The notes under the pieces were generated by a model that saw only the letters and a program-made list of their open reading frames with translations, was not told the DNA's origin and ran no database searches. The position numbers were made by a program, and so were the translations under genes. From NCBI GenBank assembly GCA_019022495.1, contig JAFEKR010000014.1, positions 248,001 through 312,000 on the forward strand: a stretch of DNA of 64,000 nucleotides, given 5' to 3'. Origin of the DNA: Epichloe hybrida. Its lineage: Eukaryota; Ascomycota; Sordariomycetes; Hypocreales; Clavicipitaceae. This document shows, piece by piece, positions 12,181 through 23,600 of this stretch; positions within the stretch are counted from its first letter, which is position 1; each line of letters opens with the position of its first letter.

Positions 12181-12210
12181 GTACTCCGTAGTACTCCGTA
12201 GTACTCCGTA
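12181..12210. repeat. Tandem repeat, 3 x 10 bp (GTACTCCGTA)
   Basis: Three exact head-to-tail copies of GTACTCCGTA, followed by partial matches. The same TCCGTA core recurs in several intergenic spots of the window (12351, 13640, 27270, 55667-55729, 63636). Confidence 0.9.
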
Positions 12211-12719
12211 GACCAGAGTTGTCTCGACGCCCAACTCTAGACCTCGTCTCGTCTTGGCCGACTGCGGGTGAATACCCTGGGAATGGTACGGAATGCGGCC
12301 CGTAATCCGTAGTTGCGCACCAACGTAGTCCGCATGTGCATGTATGTAATCCGTACTCCGTATGTATGTATGTTCGAACACCCACCCTTGCCCGGCCTAG
12401 CAATTCGTGGCTGCCGTAGCGGTCTGGGCTGACAACTTGTGTTGATAAAAGGCTGAGAGAGAGAAAGGGGGTAACCATGGAGGATGGAGGATTGTCCTTG
12501 TCCCTCCATCCAACAATCCTCCATGGGCCATCCACCACCTGTGCCACCTGCCATGGCACTTGGGGGAAAACATGGCAGCTGTCAAGAACTGATCCCTCCG
12601 ATTGATTGGCCCCATTGCGGCGCGTGGGCTGCAAGTATCGTACGTGGGGCACGTCATGTTAGGAAAAGATGTATACCCCCTATTAGCAGGGTAAGGGGTA
12701 AGCGATGAAGAGAAAAGGA

Positions 12720-12850
12720 TGGTTCAAAGCTAATTTCTATTATATACATAGATAGAAGAATAAAAGCTTCTCTTTTACAAATAGAGTAGTCAAGTAAATA
12801 TCATCTGCTTTTTCAAGTATGTAAATATAATTTAGCTATATATATCTCTA
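12720..12850. other. AT-rich island, possible decayed repeat
   Basis: A short block dominated by A/T (TATATA, AATATAA, TAAATAT) within otherwise about 50% GC DNA, with sharp edges. It resembles a RIP-mutated repeat relic, but no element is recognisable. Confidence 0.4.
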
Positions 12851-14967
12851 GCTTCCTTCCTATGGTTATGCGTGCATATTACTCGGCCATACATACATGG
12901 TAACATGGACGATTATCCGCCATCGGGCAACAGGAAGGAGCAGCGGACCCGCTCATGCAAATGCTCGATTGCTAAAGAACCCAGGCGGCAGGTACCCAGG
13001 GGTTTTCATTCCACGCTGCATGCTGCATGCATGGATGCATGCTTCCTGCATCTACCACGAGTCCACGACCGTGGAACGTGGGCATCCGCAATTACAAACT
13101 GTCATTTCGAGGCCGACAGACTGCGGTATGCCTTTTCCGCCGTTTCCCAACCAAGACTCGTCGTCGTCGACCACCCCGAATCCGTGGGCCAGCCTGAAGA
13201 AAACAAAAGATGAATAAAAAAGACTCAATAGATACTGCGTGCACTCTCGTGGGCCATAAAAGTCGAAACTGGTGGTTGGAAGGTGCTTTTCTTTTTTAGT
13301 CTGCACCCACCACCTGAAACCCACCACCTGAGGTTTTCAAAGTGGCTCGATATACTCACAGGCGAGAGGAGAATCCTTGCAGGCTGCCAGCCGCCCCCCT
13401 CCCCGCCCCTCATTCGAGAGAATTTACGTTGTATTAAGTTATCGGGCTCCGTCGGAAGTCACGGAGCAGCTCGCGTGCGTGTCTCGGTAGGTCTCGGTAG
13501 ACGGTTTTGGGGGACAGTTGATCCATGTGCCAAGTTGCTGACACGGAGCCAGATGATAACAATCGACATCTCTCCGTAGGATACCCTGCAAAAGGTTGCT
13601 GCACTTGCCGCCGGCGCAAGAGAGGAGTGAGAATAGTCCGTAGTCCGTATTACCCCGTATTACCTGCACCAGCCATTCACCTCTTTCTTCCCCTGCCAGA
13701 AATGCTGACGGGTCAAGTGCGGCGAACAAAGACCCGTATATGGCCAAATGCCGGAATGCCGGTCTGGTGTGCGCGGGTTAATACCAGCGGGAGCAAAGCT
13801 GGCTCAATTGGTGAGTCTCTCTTGAAATGGGAAGCTTGCTTCGATCATTGTTCGCTGACGAACCTGGATAGACGCTCATGGCAATATCGAAGAGGAAGGG
13901 TGCGCTCCGGGGAGTTAACATGTACGTGGATGACGCGACCGTGGGAGCTCCATGGCAAGAGAAGAAAGGACAAGCTGATTGATGTGCCCATCGAGCTTGC
14001 GGACCACCCCCTTGAGCATCTACGATAGGTCCAGAAGTGCTGTGACAAATGATTCGGCGACAGCGCTACGCGAAGCCCTCATACTGCGCTGTAGTGACAC
14101 TCATCAGAGGTTGCTGCTGTGGACGTTGGGGTCATGGGGGACTTGATCCACGCCTTCGATTCCAACGCCGTCGGCCTGCCTCTCCCTGCGGCAGCTGCGG
14201 ACAAAGATTGTGAGCTTCTACATCTTACTGCTGGGTTCGCGTCACCTCTGACTCGGCCGACAAGCGAGTGATTGATTGCGCGGGACTACTATATGGTCGC
14301 TTTGTAAGACCATCAGTCAAACGTCGGACCCTGTCGCTGATCGCAGATTCTTGCCTTCAACCCGACTAGGGCTAACATATCTCGCTTCCTACCCGCCTCG
14401 TGCATCACCCAAATTGGAGTGGGGAGACATTGAATGATTCCAGCAGATATCATGAGTGTCGATTCGGCTGCCGCCACTGCAGAGGCTGCCGCTGCCGTTT
14501 TCGCTTATAAGGGCCTTGCTGTTGAATGGAACCTCTCCGTATTACTCAAGTACGTAACCGCCCGCGGGATGGGTGAGGACTTCTACTCAACAAACCAAAC
14601 AGGTCGGCAGGCGGTGTAGTACAAATTCTGTCTCGGCAGAATCTTCGCTTTGACACAGCCCAGGCTCTCCCGCGCTTGCTCTCAGCTACCAGATTCTTTG
14701 ATACGAACCGACCAGCTAGACAAGACGGCCAAGAACGTGGAGAAGGCGGGAAGCCCTTCCCCATACCAAGGTCCTTCCAATGCTCAGATAGGTAGAATGG
14801 TGTTCTCATATATAGGTTGGAGACGGCTAATACTTGTCGATTCTTGCCTCTCTAACCCCCCTTGCTCGGCCATCGACTTGTCGAAAGACAACTTCCTTCG
14901 TAAGTCAAAACCAAGTCGCCGGTCATTCTCGATAGAAGACTCTTCATTGTCTCATGAACCATTCAAA

Positions 14968-15539
14968 ATGAAGGCCGCTGTCATTCTTTCCTTGGTCGCC
15001 GCTGCCGTTGCTGTCGCCGTCGACGGCCGTGATGGCCGTGATGGCCGATGCGGTGGTGACAACTGCGCTCGCCAGGTTACTGGCACCCGTCATGGACTCA
15101 CTCCTCTTTCTTCCCGCCAGGCCGACTGCTTCAACTTCATGAAGACCATTATCGTCCCTGACGCCACGTATGTTTCCATCATAACCACACCGGGCTACGT
15201 TGGCGTCTCTTGGAGAATGGTCTTCTTCGAGACCGAGGACACGCGGCTTGAATGACTCTGCTAAAAACGCCTGGTAGTAACGTCACCTTCACCGTCACCG
15301 TCACCGTCACCGTCGATCCTGGTGAGCCTGCCTCCAAGGTCAAGCGTCGTGCTCTCGAGTATCGCGCTGCTACCGAGGCTCCCACCGCCGTCCCTGCTTA
15401 TGCCTCTTCCTGCAAAGGGACTGGCAAGTACTCCTCCGCCTGCGCCTGCTGGGGCATCACTCCCGTCCTTACCACTGCTCATGTACCCACCAAGACTCGG
15501 ACTGTCACCGTCACCGCCGACTTCTGCGAGGATCTGTAG
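14968..15539 (+). CDS. Small secreted protein, 153 aa, Cys-containing
   Basis: Two exons: 14968-15167 and 15278-15539. Donor GTATGT at 15168, acceptor GGTAG ending at 15277; the join restores PDATNVTFTVTVTV. A signal peptide is clear (MKAAVILSLVAAAVAVAVDG). A Gly/Arg/Asp repeat (GRDGRDGR) follows, then a Thr/Val-rich stretch (VTFTVTVTVTV) and the motif KYSSACACWGI, which resembles the YSSACSC motif common in fungal secreted proteins. No enzyme domain is visible. It is probably extracellular, perhaps a cell-wall or effector-like protein. Function unknown. Confidence 0.75.
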
Positions 15540-16622
15540 ATGATGTCAGGATCCATGTGAGAGGGATTTCTTAATGTTGGATTCAATGTTATATATATAT
15601 ATATATATATGAAGACCGAGCTTTGTCGTCTTTCGCCGGGGTCGTCCCACGTTGTAAGAAGATCACAGGGTTCTGCAACGAATTTGGGCCAATAATGGAC
15701 GTATGAGTGGCATATGAGGATGAACAAGCGAGATCTGGCGCAGAACACATGCCAGATTGCTTGGTCCAGCTGCTACACTGTACCGCAAGAGATTTGAAAA
15801 GACAGGACCGAGTGCCCTGGACTGTAACGACATGGTGTCGAGTATGAGCCAGTGTATTATTTGGGATTTTGACGGAAACTTCCCTCGTTGATGGCCATCT
15901 GTTCAGCTTGCGTGGCATACGCCCAATGACCTGCTGCCAAGTTCTCATGTGACGCGAATTTGGCCAGAGACGTTACTGATCGGGCCTGCATTGGGCATTG
16001 TGAACCCTAGAACCCTACCGCGACTCAATGCCAAATGTAAACATTCCAGCCGTACCAGCCTGGCGGGCGCAAGCATGAATGGTTCCCGGGAGATGCCACA
16101 TTCCAGCCCCGCGACAAGGCGCCAAATCCCAAGTACAAAACTTGGAGGCTTTCGGATTCACATTGTGTACAGAAAGAAGTAAAGAGGCTTGCTCTAATTA
16201 ACATCCGACTGATGATGAGCATCTGCCGACATCATGGCATGAAGCTGCCAAGACGTCCAGTTGTCGACGGGTAGTCCCCACACCTTGGGCCGTCGACCTA
16301 GCAACAAGACGTAAACAAAGACCAGCAGCAGCCGCCCAGCCCAACCAACCACCCGTCGTTGTCGTGGGCCGCAGATAACTTGGACAAAAACTACCAATTT
16401 GACCGCTACTGGACTATCATTCTCATTGCGGACCGCTTCTCACGATAGCAAAGGTTTTGTGTGTATATCTCTCTCCCAAGGCCGATACCCGCACAAAGCT
16501 TCCTCTCTTGAAGTCTCCGCTTTCTTGATGCCACGACGAAACGATCGTCAAACCCTCGACTTGGACATACACATTGACCCCCATCCTGTTCGACCGATCA
16601 GACGAATGACCCTCTTCTCACA
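15540..16622. other. Intergenic; (TA)n microsatellite at 15590-15610
   Basis: No supported gene. A run of about 11 TA dinucleotides starts near 15590, just downstream of the secreted-protein stop. The distal half is the promoter of the 758-aa gene. Confidence 0.6.
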
Positions 16623-18899
16623 ATGAATCATGAGGAAGTTGTAGGAGCGGAGGAGTTGCACGTCGACGACATGGCCACCCCTGACATGGCGGTGAATACG
16701 GAAGACCTCCAGCCAACCGTTGAGGAAGTACCCGATGAAGCCGACGATGGAACAGCTCAGCAAAACGAATATTTCGTTGACGAGGAGCCTGACGCGGACA
16801 ATGAAGAGTCGGTATCACGCAGAGGAACAGGTGCAACGAATGATGTAGATGACGTCAAGCACTGGCCATCAGTTGTCGGAGAGGGGAAAAAACCCTTTGT
16901 TGCTGGATCATACACCGACAGTCCTCGCCAGTCATTTGGCGGCGAATCTGAAGCGGGTTTAAGCCATGTGTCTGACAGCAACGGAGAGCAACACATGGTC
17001 GACGGAGAAGATGCCGGAGACAGCAGCTCTCATCACGAACATGAGGATGACGTCTTCAGCGACAACAGCCCTCGAAGCTCAATGGGCTCGGTTTCAGAGG
17101 CGGACAAGCAGAAAATTTCATCGGCGAAGAATCGGTCCACTCGAGTTTCGGATATCCCGCAATTTGAACAAGATGAGGGCTTTGTCCCGACCGTTCGGGA
17201 CACGCCCCGTCCTCCCTTCAGATCACCTTCTTCTGTTCAAGCGTTGCAGATGTCGTCGCCGCCTGCTTCCGTCATTGGATCTCCACGTTCAAGCCGTCGT
17301 ACACCAAGACCAACGGTTTCCCGACTGGGCTCACCCAGTGTGTCGGCTCACTACTCTTCTAAAAAGACACCGCCTCGATTCAAGAGAAACACACCGCCTC
17401 TGGTACTGCTGCACGTTACGGTGATGCCCTCTCGGTGGCCGTGGGGTCATGTCCTAGACAATGCGCATCCCAATGAGCTGAGCTCTGAGGGCAAGACGCT
17501 TTGGGATTCCTGGAGGCAGCTGCAGGGCCGTACTGGCGACACGATTGCCGATCGCGGCATTCTTCTGCCTCATCCCCAAAACGATTATGAAGTTCTGGAG
17601 GAGCGCTTACTAGAAACTCTGGAGCTGCCTTTGAGGCGAAGGGCACGAATTCTGGAGTGCGGTCATTATCTGGGTCCCGCCAACGAGATGGCATTGGCTG
17701 AAGATGTAGAGAGCGAGGATGAAGAGAACTACGATGAAAAGCCCTCAGCACGTCAAAGTCTAGCTGAAAAGACACATTGGTGCAAGACGTGCCATTCGAA
17801 TATCAGGTACGATTCGCTTGGCACTGGCAAGGTCTTCCGGGTCAAAGTGTATGCCAGTAATGGATTGATGCGTGCTGGTGCTTGGGAGGCCTGTTGGAAG
17901 GAAATGGAGCGTGTTGATGTGGAGCTGGAGCCCATCATCGATGCGAAACTTCAGGAGGAGCTTGTCCATCTGGCCGCCGAGCAAGAGAGGATCTTGGATA
18001 TGGAGGAGGAGGCTGCTGCTGATGCCGCTGCCGCGGCGGTTGATGAGGAACTGCAGCTCAGGGAGGAAGCGGAGCAGGCATTTGTGTCAGACCAGGTGGA
18101 AGCGTCGCCTCAGCGCGAGACGACTGCCGAGCCTAGTTCGCCGTTTGTTGACGATGGCCAGACTATGGAGGAGGAGGAGGAGGAGCGACTGAGGGAAATA
18201 TATGGCCACAGCCCTCCGCCCCATGACGAAAGCTCGACTGTCCCTCCTCATCATTCTGAGTTTGCCGGCCCACGAGGAAGCCCCCCTTCACCCCCCTCCG
18301 TGGAAGCCCTCGAGCGACATGAGGAACAGAAGGGCATCAATAAGAGCGCATCCTTGCCAGAGCTATTTCTTGAAGCTGTCAAGGTTTTCTTGCAGGACCA
18401 AAAGAATCTCATGATAGGACTCCTGAGTCTCTTGGTTCTGATGCTGGCGGCTAAAAGTGGCGGCTCGCAGGATCGACCCTCGTCCGGGAATATGATTGTT
18501 CCAGAATCATTGGCGCAGGCGTCAGTCGAGACTCAGGTAGAACCGCAGTCCCAAGAAAACATGGGCAAACCTGTTGATGCGGCCTGGGCAGCCACAGAAG
18601 TCACACACCAACCAAGCATGCCGCCGGCAACAACGGATGCGTGCGCCGCGTGCGCTAGGGCCTTGGAGGCGGCTGAGATGTCGTTGAAGAACATCCCGAC
18701 CAGTACCGTGGAGTTGGTGAGCACATTCACCCAGGAGGCCTTCACCACTGTTACCGAAACCATTTTCGAGACAATCACTGTTGAAACGGTCCCCACCAAA
18801 ACGGCGGTGATTGAAGAAGCGGTATTAGAGGAGCAGTCTGTGGACGACGCGGGCGCGCAAGCAGAGGATATTGCCGCAGATGTGGTCGAAGAACTGTGA
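16623..18899 (+). CDS. Acidic, Ser/Pro-rich protein with C-terminal transmembrane segment
   Basis: Intronless 758-codon frame. The N-terminal 270 residues are acidic and disordered with Ser/Pro-rich phospho-site-like tracts. The segment about 258-440 is more ordered (HVTVMPSRWPWGHVL, LLPHPQNDYEVLEERLLETLELPLRRRARILECGHYLGP described here only by its ends) and includes a CKTC pair near 388. A Glu/Ala-rich helix precedes a hydrophobic span (NLMIGLLSLLVLMLAA, about 595-612). The tail is about 140 residues long. Similar Sordariomycete proteins are often named pathway-specific nitrogen regulator without evidence for that role. A membrane-anchored scaffold is equally possible. Function unknown. Confidence 0.75.
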   Translation: MNHEEVVGAEELHVDDMATPDMAVNTEDLQPTVEEVPDEADDGTAQQNEYFVDEEPDADNEESVSRRGTGATNDVDDVKHWPSVVGEGKKPFVAGSYTDSPRQSFGGESEAGLSHVSDSNGEQHMVDGEDAGDSSSHHEHEDDVFSDNSPRSSMGSVSEADKQKISSAKNRSTRVSDIPQFEQDEGFVPTVRDTPRPPFRSPSSVQALQMSSPPASVIGSPRSSRRTPRPTVSRLGSPSVSAHYSSKKTPPRFKRNTPPLVLLHVTVMPSRWPWGHVLDNAHPNELSSEGKTLWDSWRQLQGRTGDTIADRGILLPHPQNDYEVLEERLLETLELPLRRRARILECGHYLGPANEMALAEDVESEDEENYDEKPSARQSLAEKTHWCKTCHSNIRYDSLGTGKVFRVKVYASNGLMRAGAWEACWKEMERVDVELEPIIDAKLQEELVHLAAEQERILDMEEEAAADAAAAAVDEELQLREEAEQAFVSDQVEASPQRETTAEPSSPFVDDGQTMEEEEEERLREIYGHSPPPHDESSTVPPHHSEFAGPRGSPPSPPSVEALERHEEQKGINKSASLPELFLEAVKVFLQDQKNLMIGLLSLLVLMLAAKSGGSQDRPSSGNMIVPESLAQASVETQVEPQSQENMGKPVDAAWAATEVTHQPSMPPATTDACAACARALEAAEMSLKNIPTSTVELVSTFTQEAFTTVTETIFETITVETVPTKTAVIEEAVLEEQSVDDAGAQAEDIAADVVEEL

Positions 18900-19312
18900 T
18901 GGCAACACTGCTGAATCAAGGCCTCGAAGATTCGTGGGCTGGGGGGGAGGAGAGAATGACGACTTGGCCTTTTTATTGTGCTTGACATGACGATGACACG
19001 GCAGGACTGCGACCTATGCGAGCAAGCGCTTGACATGGGATTGATTGGATTCCGAATGCTTGGGTGGAATTGGACAGAATGCATGTAATTTAGAATGAAG
19101 ACAAGATATTATACGTACACAATACGACATTTACTTTACCCGCAGCTTGCCTCATCGAAACGCTGAATGTGCCGATGTACTCGGTGCCAGTGTGCAAGTT
19201 CGTTGATACGCAAACGCTCAGTTTATTGAATGATTGATTCAAGAGTTCAAGATTCACACGCCATTGCAACAGAGTTGCCTGCAGACTAAGAAGGAGCGCG
19301 CGGCCCCTCAGT
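18900..19312. other. Intergenic between convergent genes
   Basis: 3' regions of the 758-aa gene (plus) and the small membrane protein gene (minus). No gene seen; a G-run lies at about 18939-18948. Confidence 0.6.
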
Positions 19313-19802
19313 TCATAACTGAATATAAATATCCATGCAGTCGATCCTCCATTCCCTCTTGCCCAAAAACGTCCTCAACCACTCGACCCCCAGACCAGTC
19401 CACTCGGCCCTCCTGGCCGACATGTCGTCCACGGCCGCGCTGGCCAGGGCCTTTGCCGTGGAATTGGCCATGTCCATGACGGTGGCGTTGAACAGCGTCG
19501 CGCTGTTGTCCGAGGTGCTCGGCCTCGGAAGAAACCAGTTGCTGCGGAAGTCGAAGAAGCATCGGTCGGACCAGTTGCACGAGGTGAAGAAGAGGACGAG
19601 GAGGAGGATCGAGCAGTAGACGCAGGGCCGGTTGAGGAAGTAGGTGCAGATGAAGAAGAGGAAGATGAAGGCCGGGGAGGCGTTGGTCGGGATGAAGAGG
19701 AGGGGGAGCCAGCTGCGGAAGGAGACTTGTTAGTCACGGGGCTTTTGGGGGGGACGAGCAGCAACGGGGTGGTTCAAAGGTTTACCTTCTGAGGCAGAAC
19801 AT
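19313..19802 (-). CDS. Small membrane protein, 138 aa, two exons
   Basis: Exon 1 is 17 nt (19802-19786, MFCLR plus AG); exon 2 is 19712-19313. Donor GTAAAC, acceptor TTCCGCAG; the join gives MFCLRSWLPLLFIPTN in frame to a stop at 19313. Exon 2 encodes two hydrophobic segments (ASPAFIFLFFICTYFLN and VYCSILLLVLFFTSC), then the Trp/Cys-rich motif CNWSDRCFFDFRSNWFLP, two N-glycosylation sequons (NAT, NST) and an amphipathic tail. No stop interrupts 400 nt of exon 2 in this frame, which is GC-rich with C/G at third positions, as in real genes here. The tiny first exon hides it from ORF scans. Not a family I can name; probably a fungal-specific endomembrane or plasma-membrane protein. Confidence 0.7.
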
Positions 19803-20679
19803 TGTGGGCGGGATGTTTTTTTTTTTTTATTGGGGTGGGCTTTTAGGATGGAAGCATGGGGGGTGAGTTTCGCGATGCGATGCGGTGTGGTGGGCGGTGG
19901 GCGGTGGGCGGTGGGTTTATGCTCGGCGCGGGGTGGCGATGCGCCGATGGTGGTTGAGGATGGTGATGAGCGGGCAAAGAATTAATATGCTGTGGCGGGC
20001 TATTGGCATTGCGGTGGCGTTGCAAGGCTTCTGGAAGGGACCTCGTCGGATGAACTTTGGGATGATGAAATAAGCAGGGCTGGTCACCGCTCATTGGTAC
20101 CTCTCCTCGAGCCAATACGGCTTGCCATTGGTCGCTGCACGGCTGAGAAAACCCCGTCACATTGTAAGGTGGCTGGGCACGAGGCGCAGGCGGTGTTATT
20201 GGGTGAGTTGTTGGGCTGCCATGGGCTCCATGGGCTCCATCTTTTTCCTTGCTTAATAAGGAACTTTTAAGTTTTACTTTTTTTTTTTTTCCACTGCAGT
20301 TCAGTTCAGTTCATCCATCATAGGCGGTTGACAGCTGGAGAAGGCCTGAACTATCTTCTCCGTCCATTTTTTTTTCCTTTCCTCTTTCCCTCTTCACTTC
20401 TCAACCACCCATCCCACAACGAAAAGCGATCCGCAAACGCAACGGCCGCTCCAACGGCTGACACACTTGTCTTTGTTTCCGTCTTTTCATTCTCTAGTGA
20501 CCATTTGATTTCTGGAACCGAGTCGGCACGGGAGCCCACAGGAAGGTGATCAATTGCTTGCACTGCTTGTGCTTCTTCGCCTTTTGCTGCTGTGTCACCA
20601 GGCTGCTCTCGCATCCTTGGTTTTTCCTGCATCGCCTCTCTCCCTCTATTCGACCGTGCATGAGAGCCGCAGGGAGCTG
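19803..20679. other. Divergent promoter region
   Basis: Lies between the small membrane protein gene (minus) and the EDC4-like gene (plus). It has T-runs at about 19818-19828 and 20277-20290, a GGTGGGC minisatellite-like patch at 19885-19915, and a CT-rich leader. Open frames continue upstream of 20680, including one starting at 20554 in frame with EDC4, but they lie in probable 5'-UTR. Confidence 0.5.
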
Positions 20680-23600
20680 ATGGACCTCCCTCCTGCTCCG
20701 ACGCCGCCCGTCAATAACAGCGGAATGGCTTCCCATGCTGATCGCACCGCCAATTTGCTGAATCTGCTCAAGTTTAGCGGTGGGTCGGCCGGCTCGAGCT
20801 CCCAGCAGCAGCAGCAGCAGCAGCAGCAACATCAGGCACAGCAGCCCGACCACCAGCACCAGCAGTCACATCAGTCCCGTCAGTCGAGCTACTCGCAGAA
20901 TCAATATTCGTCGCCGCCAACGCGTCTCCATCAGCCGGCACCGACCATTGCTGACCCTACTGGTCTTCTGGCTGTGTTGATGAGAGGCGCTGCTCACGAT
21001 GCTGACGACGAGCCTAGACCGGCGGCAGCTCCTGCTCCTCAAAATGCCCAGCCTGCTGAAGCCAACCCTTTCGGGAATGGCTCGCCATCTGCTGACACGA
21101 CATCCTATCTGCTCAATTTGCTCAATCGCCCGAAGCCCAGCCAGACTGATCAACCCACGTTGACTGAAAAGTCCCGAGCCAATGGCGCTGCCTCGCAGTC
21201 TCCCGAGATCACAACCGACTCGCACCGCTTCTTTCACCAGTATCAGCAACAGCAACAGCCTCCGCAGCCGAATGCCTACCACCAGCAGGCCCAGCACTTT
21301 CCCCAACATGGAGCTTCGGAGTCTTATATCGATGTTCAAAACCAAGCTGCCGCTGGCCATCAATACCAATACTCTCAGGCACCACCAAGCCAGGAACCTC
21401 CTGCCGATATGTCTGCCTTGTATCAACAGCTGATGGGGAGTCTGGCAAAGTCATCACCACAGCCTAACACGTCCCAGCCAGCTAGTCACGGACCCGCGCC
21501 GCCTTTCCAGCTACTCAAGAAGGATCAGCTTTCTCCCTCTGGCTCACAAAACCATGAGCAGCAGCCTCGCCCAGTCGCAAGCGAGCGCAGCCCTCTTGCT
21601 AGCCCTCCCGAGCAGACTCGTCACACCGCCCATCGCACCTCCTCCTTTCACTCACATCAGTCGACTCGACAATCTACCAAGCAGACGCCTCCCACGGATT
21701 TGGGTAGCTCTGTGTCGGTGGAGAGGAATAGCAAAGAGACGGTTGCCGAAGCTGTCCATGACCTCGCGGGGCAGGCTGACAAAGATGCTCAAGAATCTCT
21801 TGCGCGAGCCGAGCTCAATCTTGCTGCCGCTGACGCTGATGCTGTCCAAGAGCCAACATCGCCGCCTGGCCCGGAATGGGCCCCCGACGAATCCGCAGTC
21901 TCTGTCGCTCATGCAATCGAGCAGCAGATTATTGAGAACATCCGTGTTGGTCATGAGATTACACCTCGTCAGGGCACGCCCGAAGCTGCTGGGGCCAACG
22001 ATACTTCTGACTCTGGCATTGCCGCAGGCGATCTGACACAGGAGGTGGCGGACAGCTGGGAGAGCGCTGACCAGGAGGAAATCGTCGTCATCGAGGAAAA
22101 GGAAGCGCCCCCTGTCCGGGTGTACAACTTCCCCATGAAGCCGTGGATCTCCATTTCGCTCCAGGAAGAGACAAACGAAGTACGGCCCGAGTTTCGAGAC
22201 GAGTCCATCATGGATATCGCCCGCCTCAAGAAAGAGTTTGACCAGATCGATCGCAACCTCTACACCGCCTCGCAGACCTACATGACGTACGGAATGTCCA
22301 AGCAGGGCGGCTTGCGTGTCATTCGTCAAGATGATGGCAAGGACGCAAAGGTCTTCACCGACACCAAGGACAGGATCTTCAACGTTGCCATGTCGGTGAC
22401 TCCCCCGGACCACGAAAGTGTGCAGCGGGAAGCCATCATCGGCACCGGCATCAGCGGCACCGTCTACTGGGTGCAGATCAAGGACGGCGAGAAGGACCAC
22501 ATAGAGGACCCACACTTGGAACAGTATGGATTCGCTCTTCCTCCCATTTCGTCCCACGACGGTGACGCGCCCGGTGGTGTGTTGAAAACCAGAGCTCGCG
22601 CATCCACCATTCATCCCGAATTCTTCGCAGTCGGTCGCGGCAAATCCATCAACTTTGTTTGGCCATCATACATCTTCCAGAAGAAGCTTTTCAAGGCTGG
22701 CCACGATCGCGTCGTGGACACCGAATCTCTTCTCAAGCAGTGTTCCCTCAAGATAAACACTGGCAAAGCTGGCAAAGATTTCACCTTTAGTCAGGATGAC
22801 ACGGTTGTAGTGTCTCTCGACAAGTCCGGCCGGGTCAAATTCTGGGACGTGCGAGACCTCACCGCAACCAACAGGGAAGATTCTGACCCCCGATCTCCTC
22901 TGCCCGCCCACTCATCGCTGGAAATCAAGGAGCCACTCATGACACTGGCCACTACACCCGAAGGCGAAAAGGCTTGGCCCACATCCGTTCTCTTGCTCGA
23001 CAAGCAGCGGCCATACCAGAAGCGAGGCGCCCTCCGCTACATGATTGTTGGTATGAAACAGAACCACACTCTCCAGCTTTGGGATCTCGCGCTCGGCAAA
23101 CCGGTGCAAGAGTTCAATCTTCCACACAGCAAAGAGTCGGATGCCGTCTGCAGCGTCATGTACCATCCAGCCAGTGGCATGATTGTCATTGGTCATCCGA
23201 CTCGCAACTCGGTCTATTTCGCCCATCTTTCTGCTCCCAAGTACAACTTGAAAAATGTGTCGCAGGCAGACTACATCCAGCGCCTCGTCGCCCAGGACGC
23301 TACCATTCCACAGCCGGATAGCACCGCTGTGATTAGTGGAGTTCGGGAGTACTCGTTCGCCAACCGCGGTATGCTTCGCAGCCTGGACATCCTCTGCAAC
23401 CCGGCCATGGTGCAAGACCACGATGAGCCCACACTGTTTGAGCTGTACGCGATGCACTCCAAGGGCGTGGCCTGTGTTCTTGTCAAGCAATGCGAGCTCG
23501 GTTGGTCCAAGGAGAACAAGGTCCTCGATGCTGTGGATGCCGTCAAGGAGGGTCTGGTTACCGTTGCCAGGCTCAAGACGCCGCAGCAGATCGAGCTTAG

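Larger units (their letters stand above)
11562..14967. other. Gene-poor intergenic region of about 3.4 kb
   Basis: Overlapping ORFs occur on both strands (for example 269 codons at 11392-12201) but none has recognisable motifs or codon bias, and I call no gene. It contains a short tandem repeat at 12181-12210, scattered TCCGTA-rich motifs (12351, 13640), an AT-rich island at about 12720-12850, and the promoter of the next secreted protein, with a TATATA at about 14806. Confidence 0.5.

Noticed and set aside
11392..12201. 269-codon ORF downstream of the rhodopsin-fold gene start
   Set aside because: Overlaps the 5' end of that gene antisense, has no domain pattern and runs into tandem repeats.
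20554..20679. Upstream start of the EDC4-like protein
   Set aside because: Would add a hydrophobic Leu-rich leader unlike this cytoplasmic family; in-frame ATGs at 20680 and 20725 fit better.
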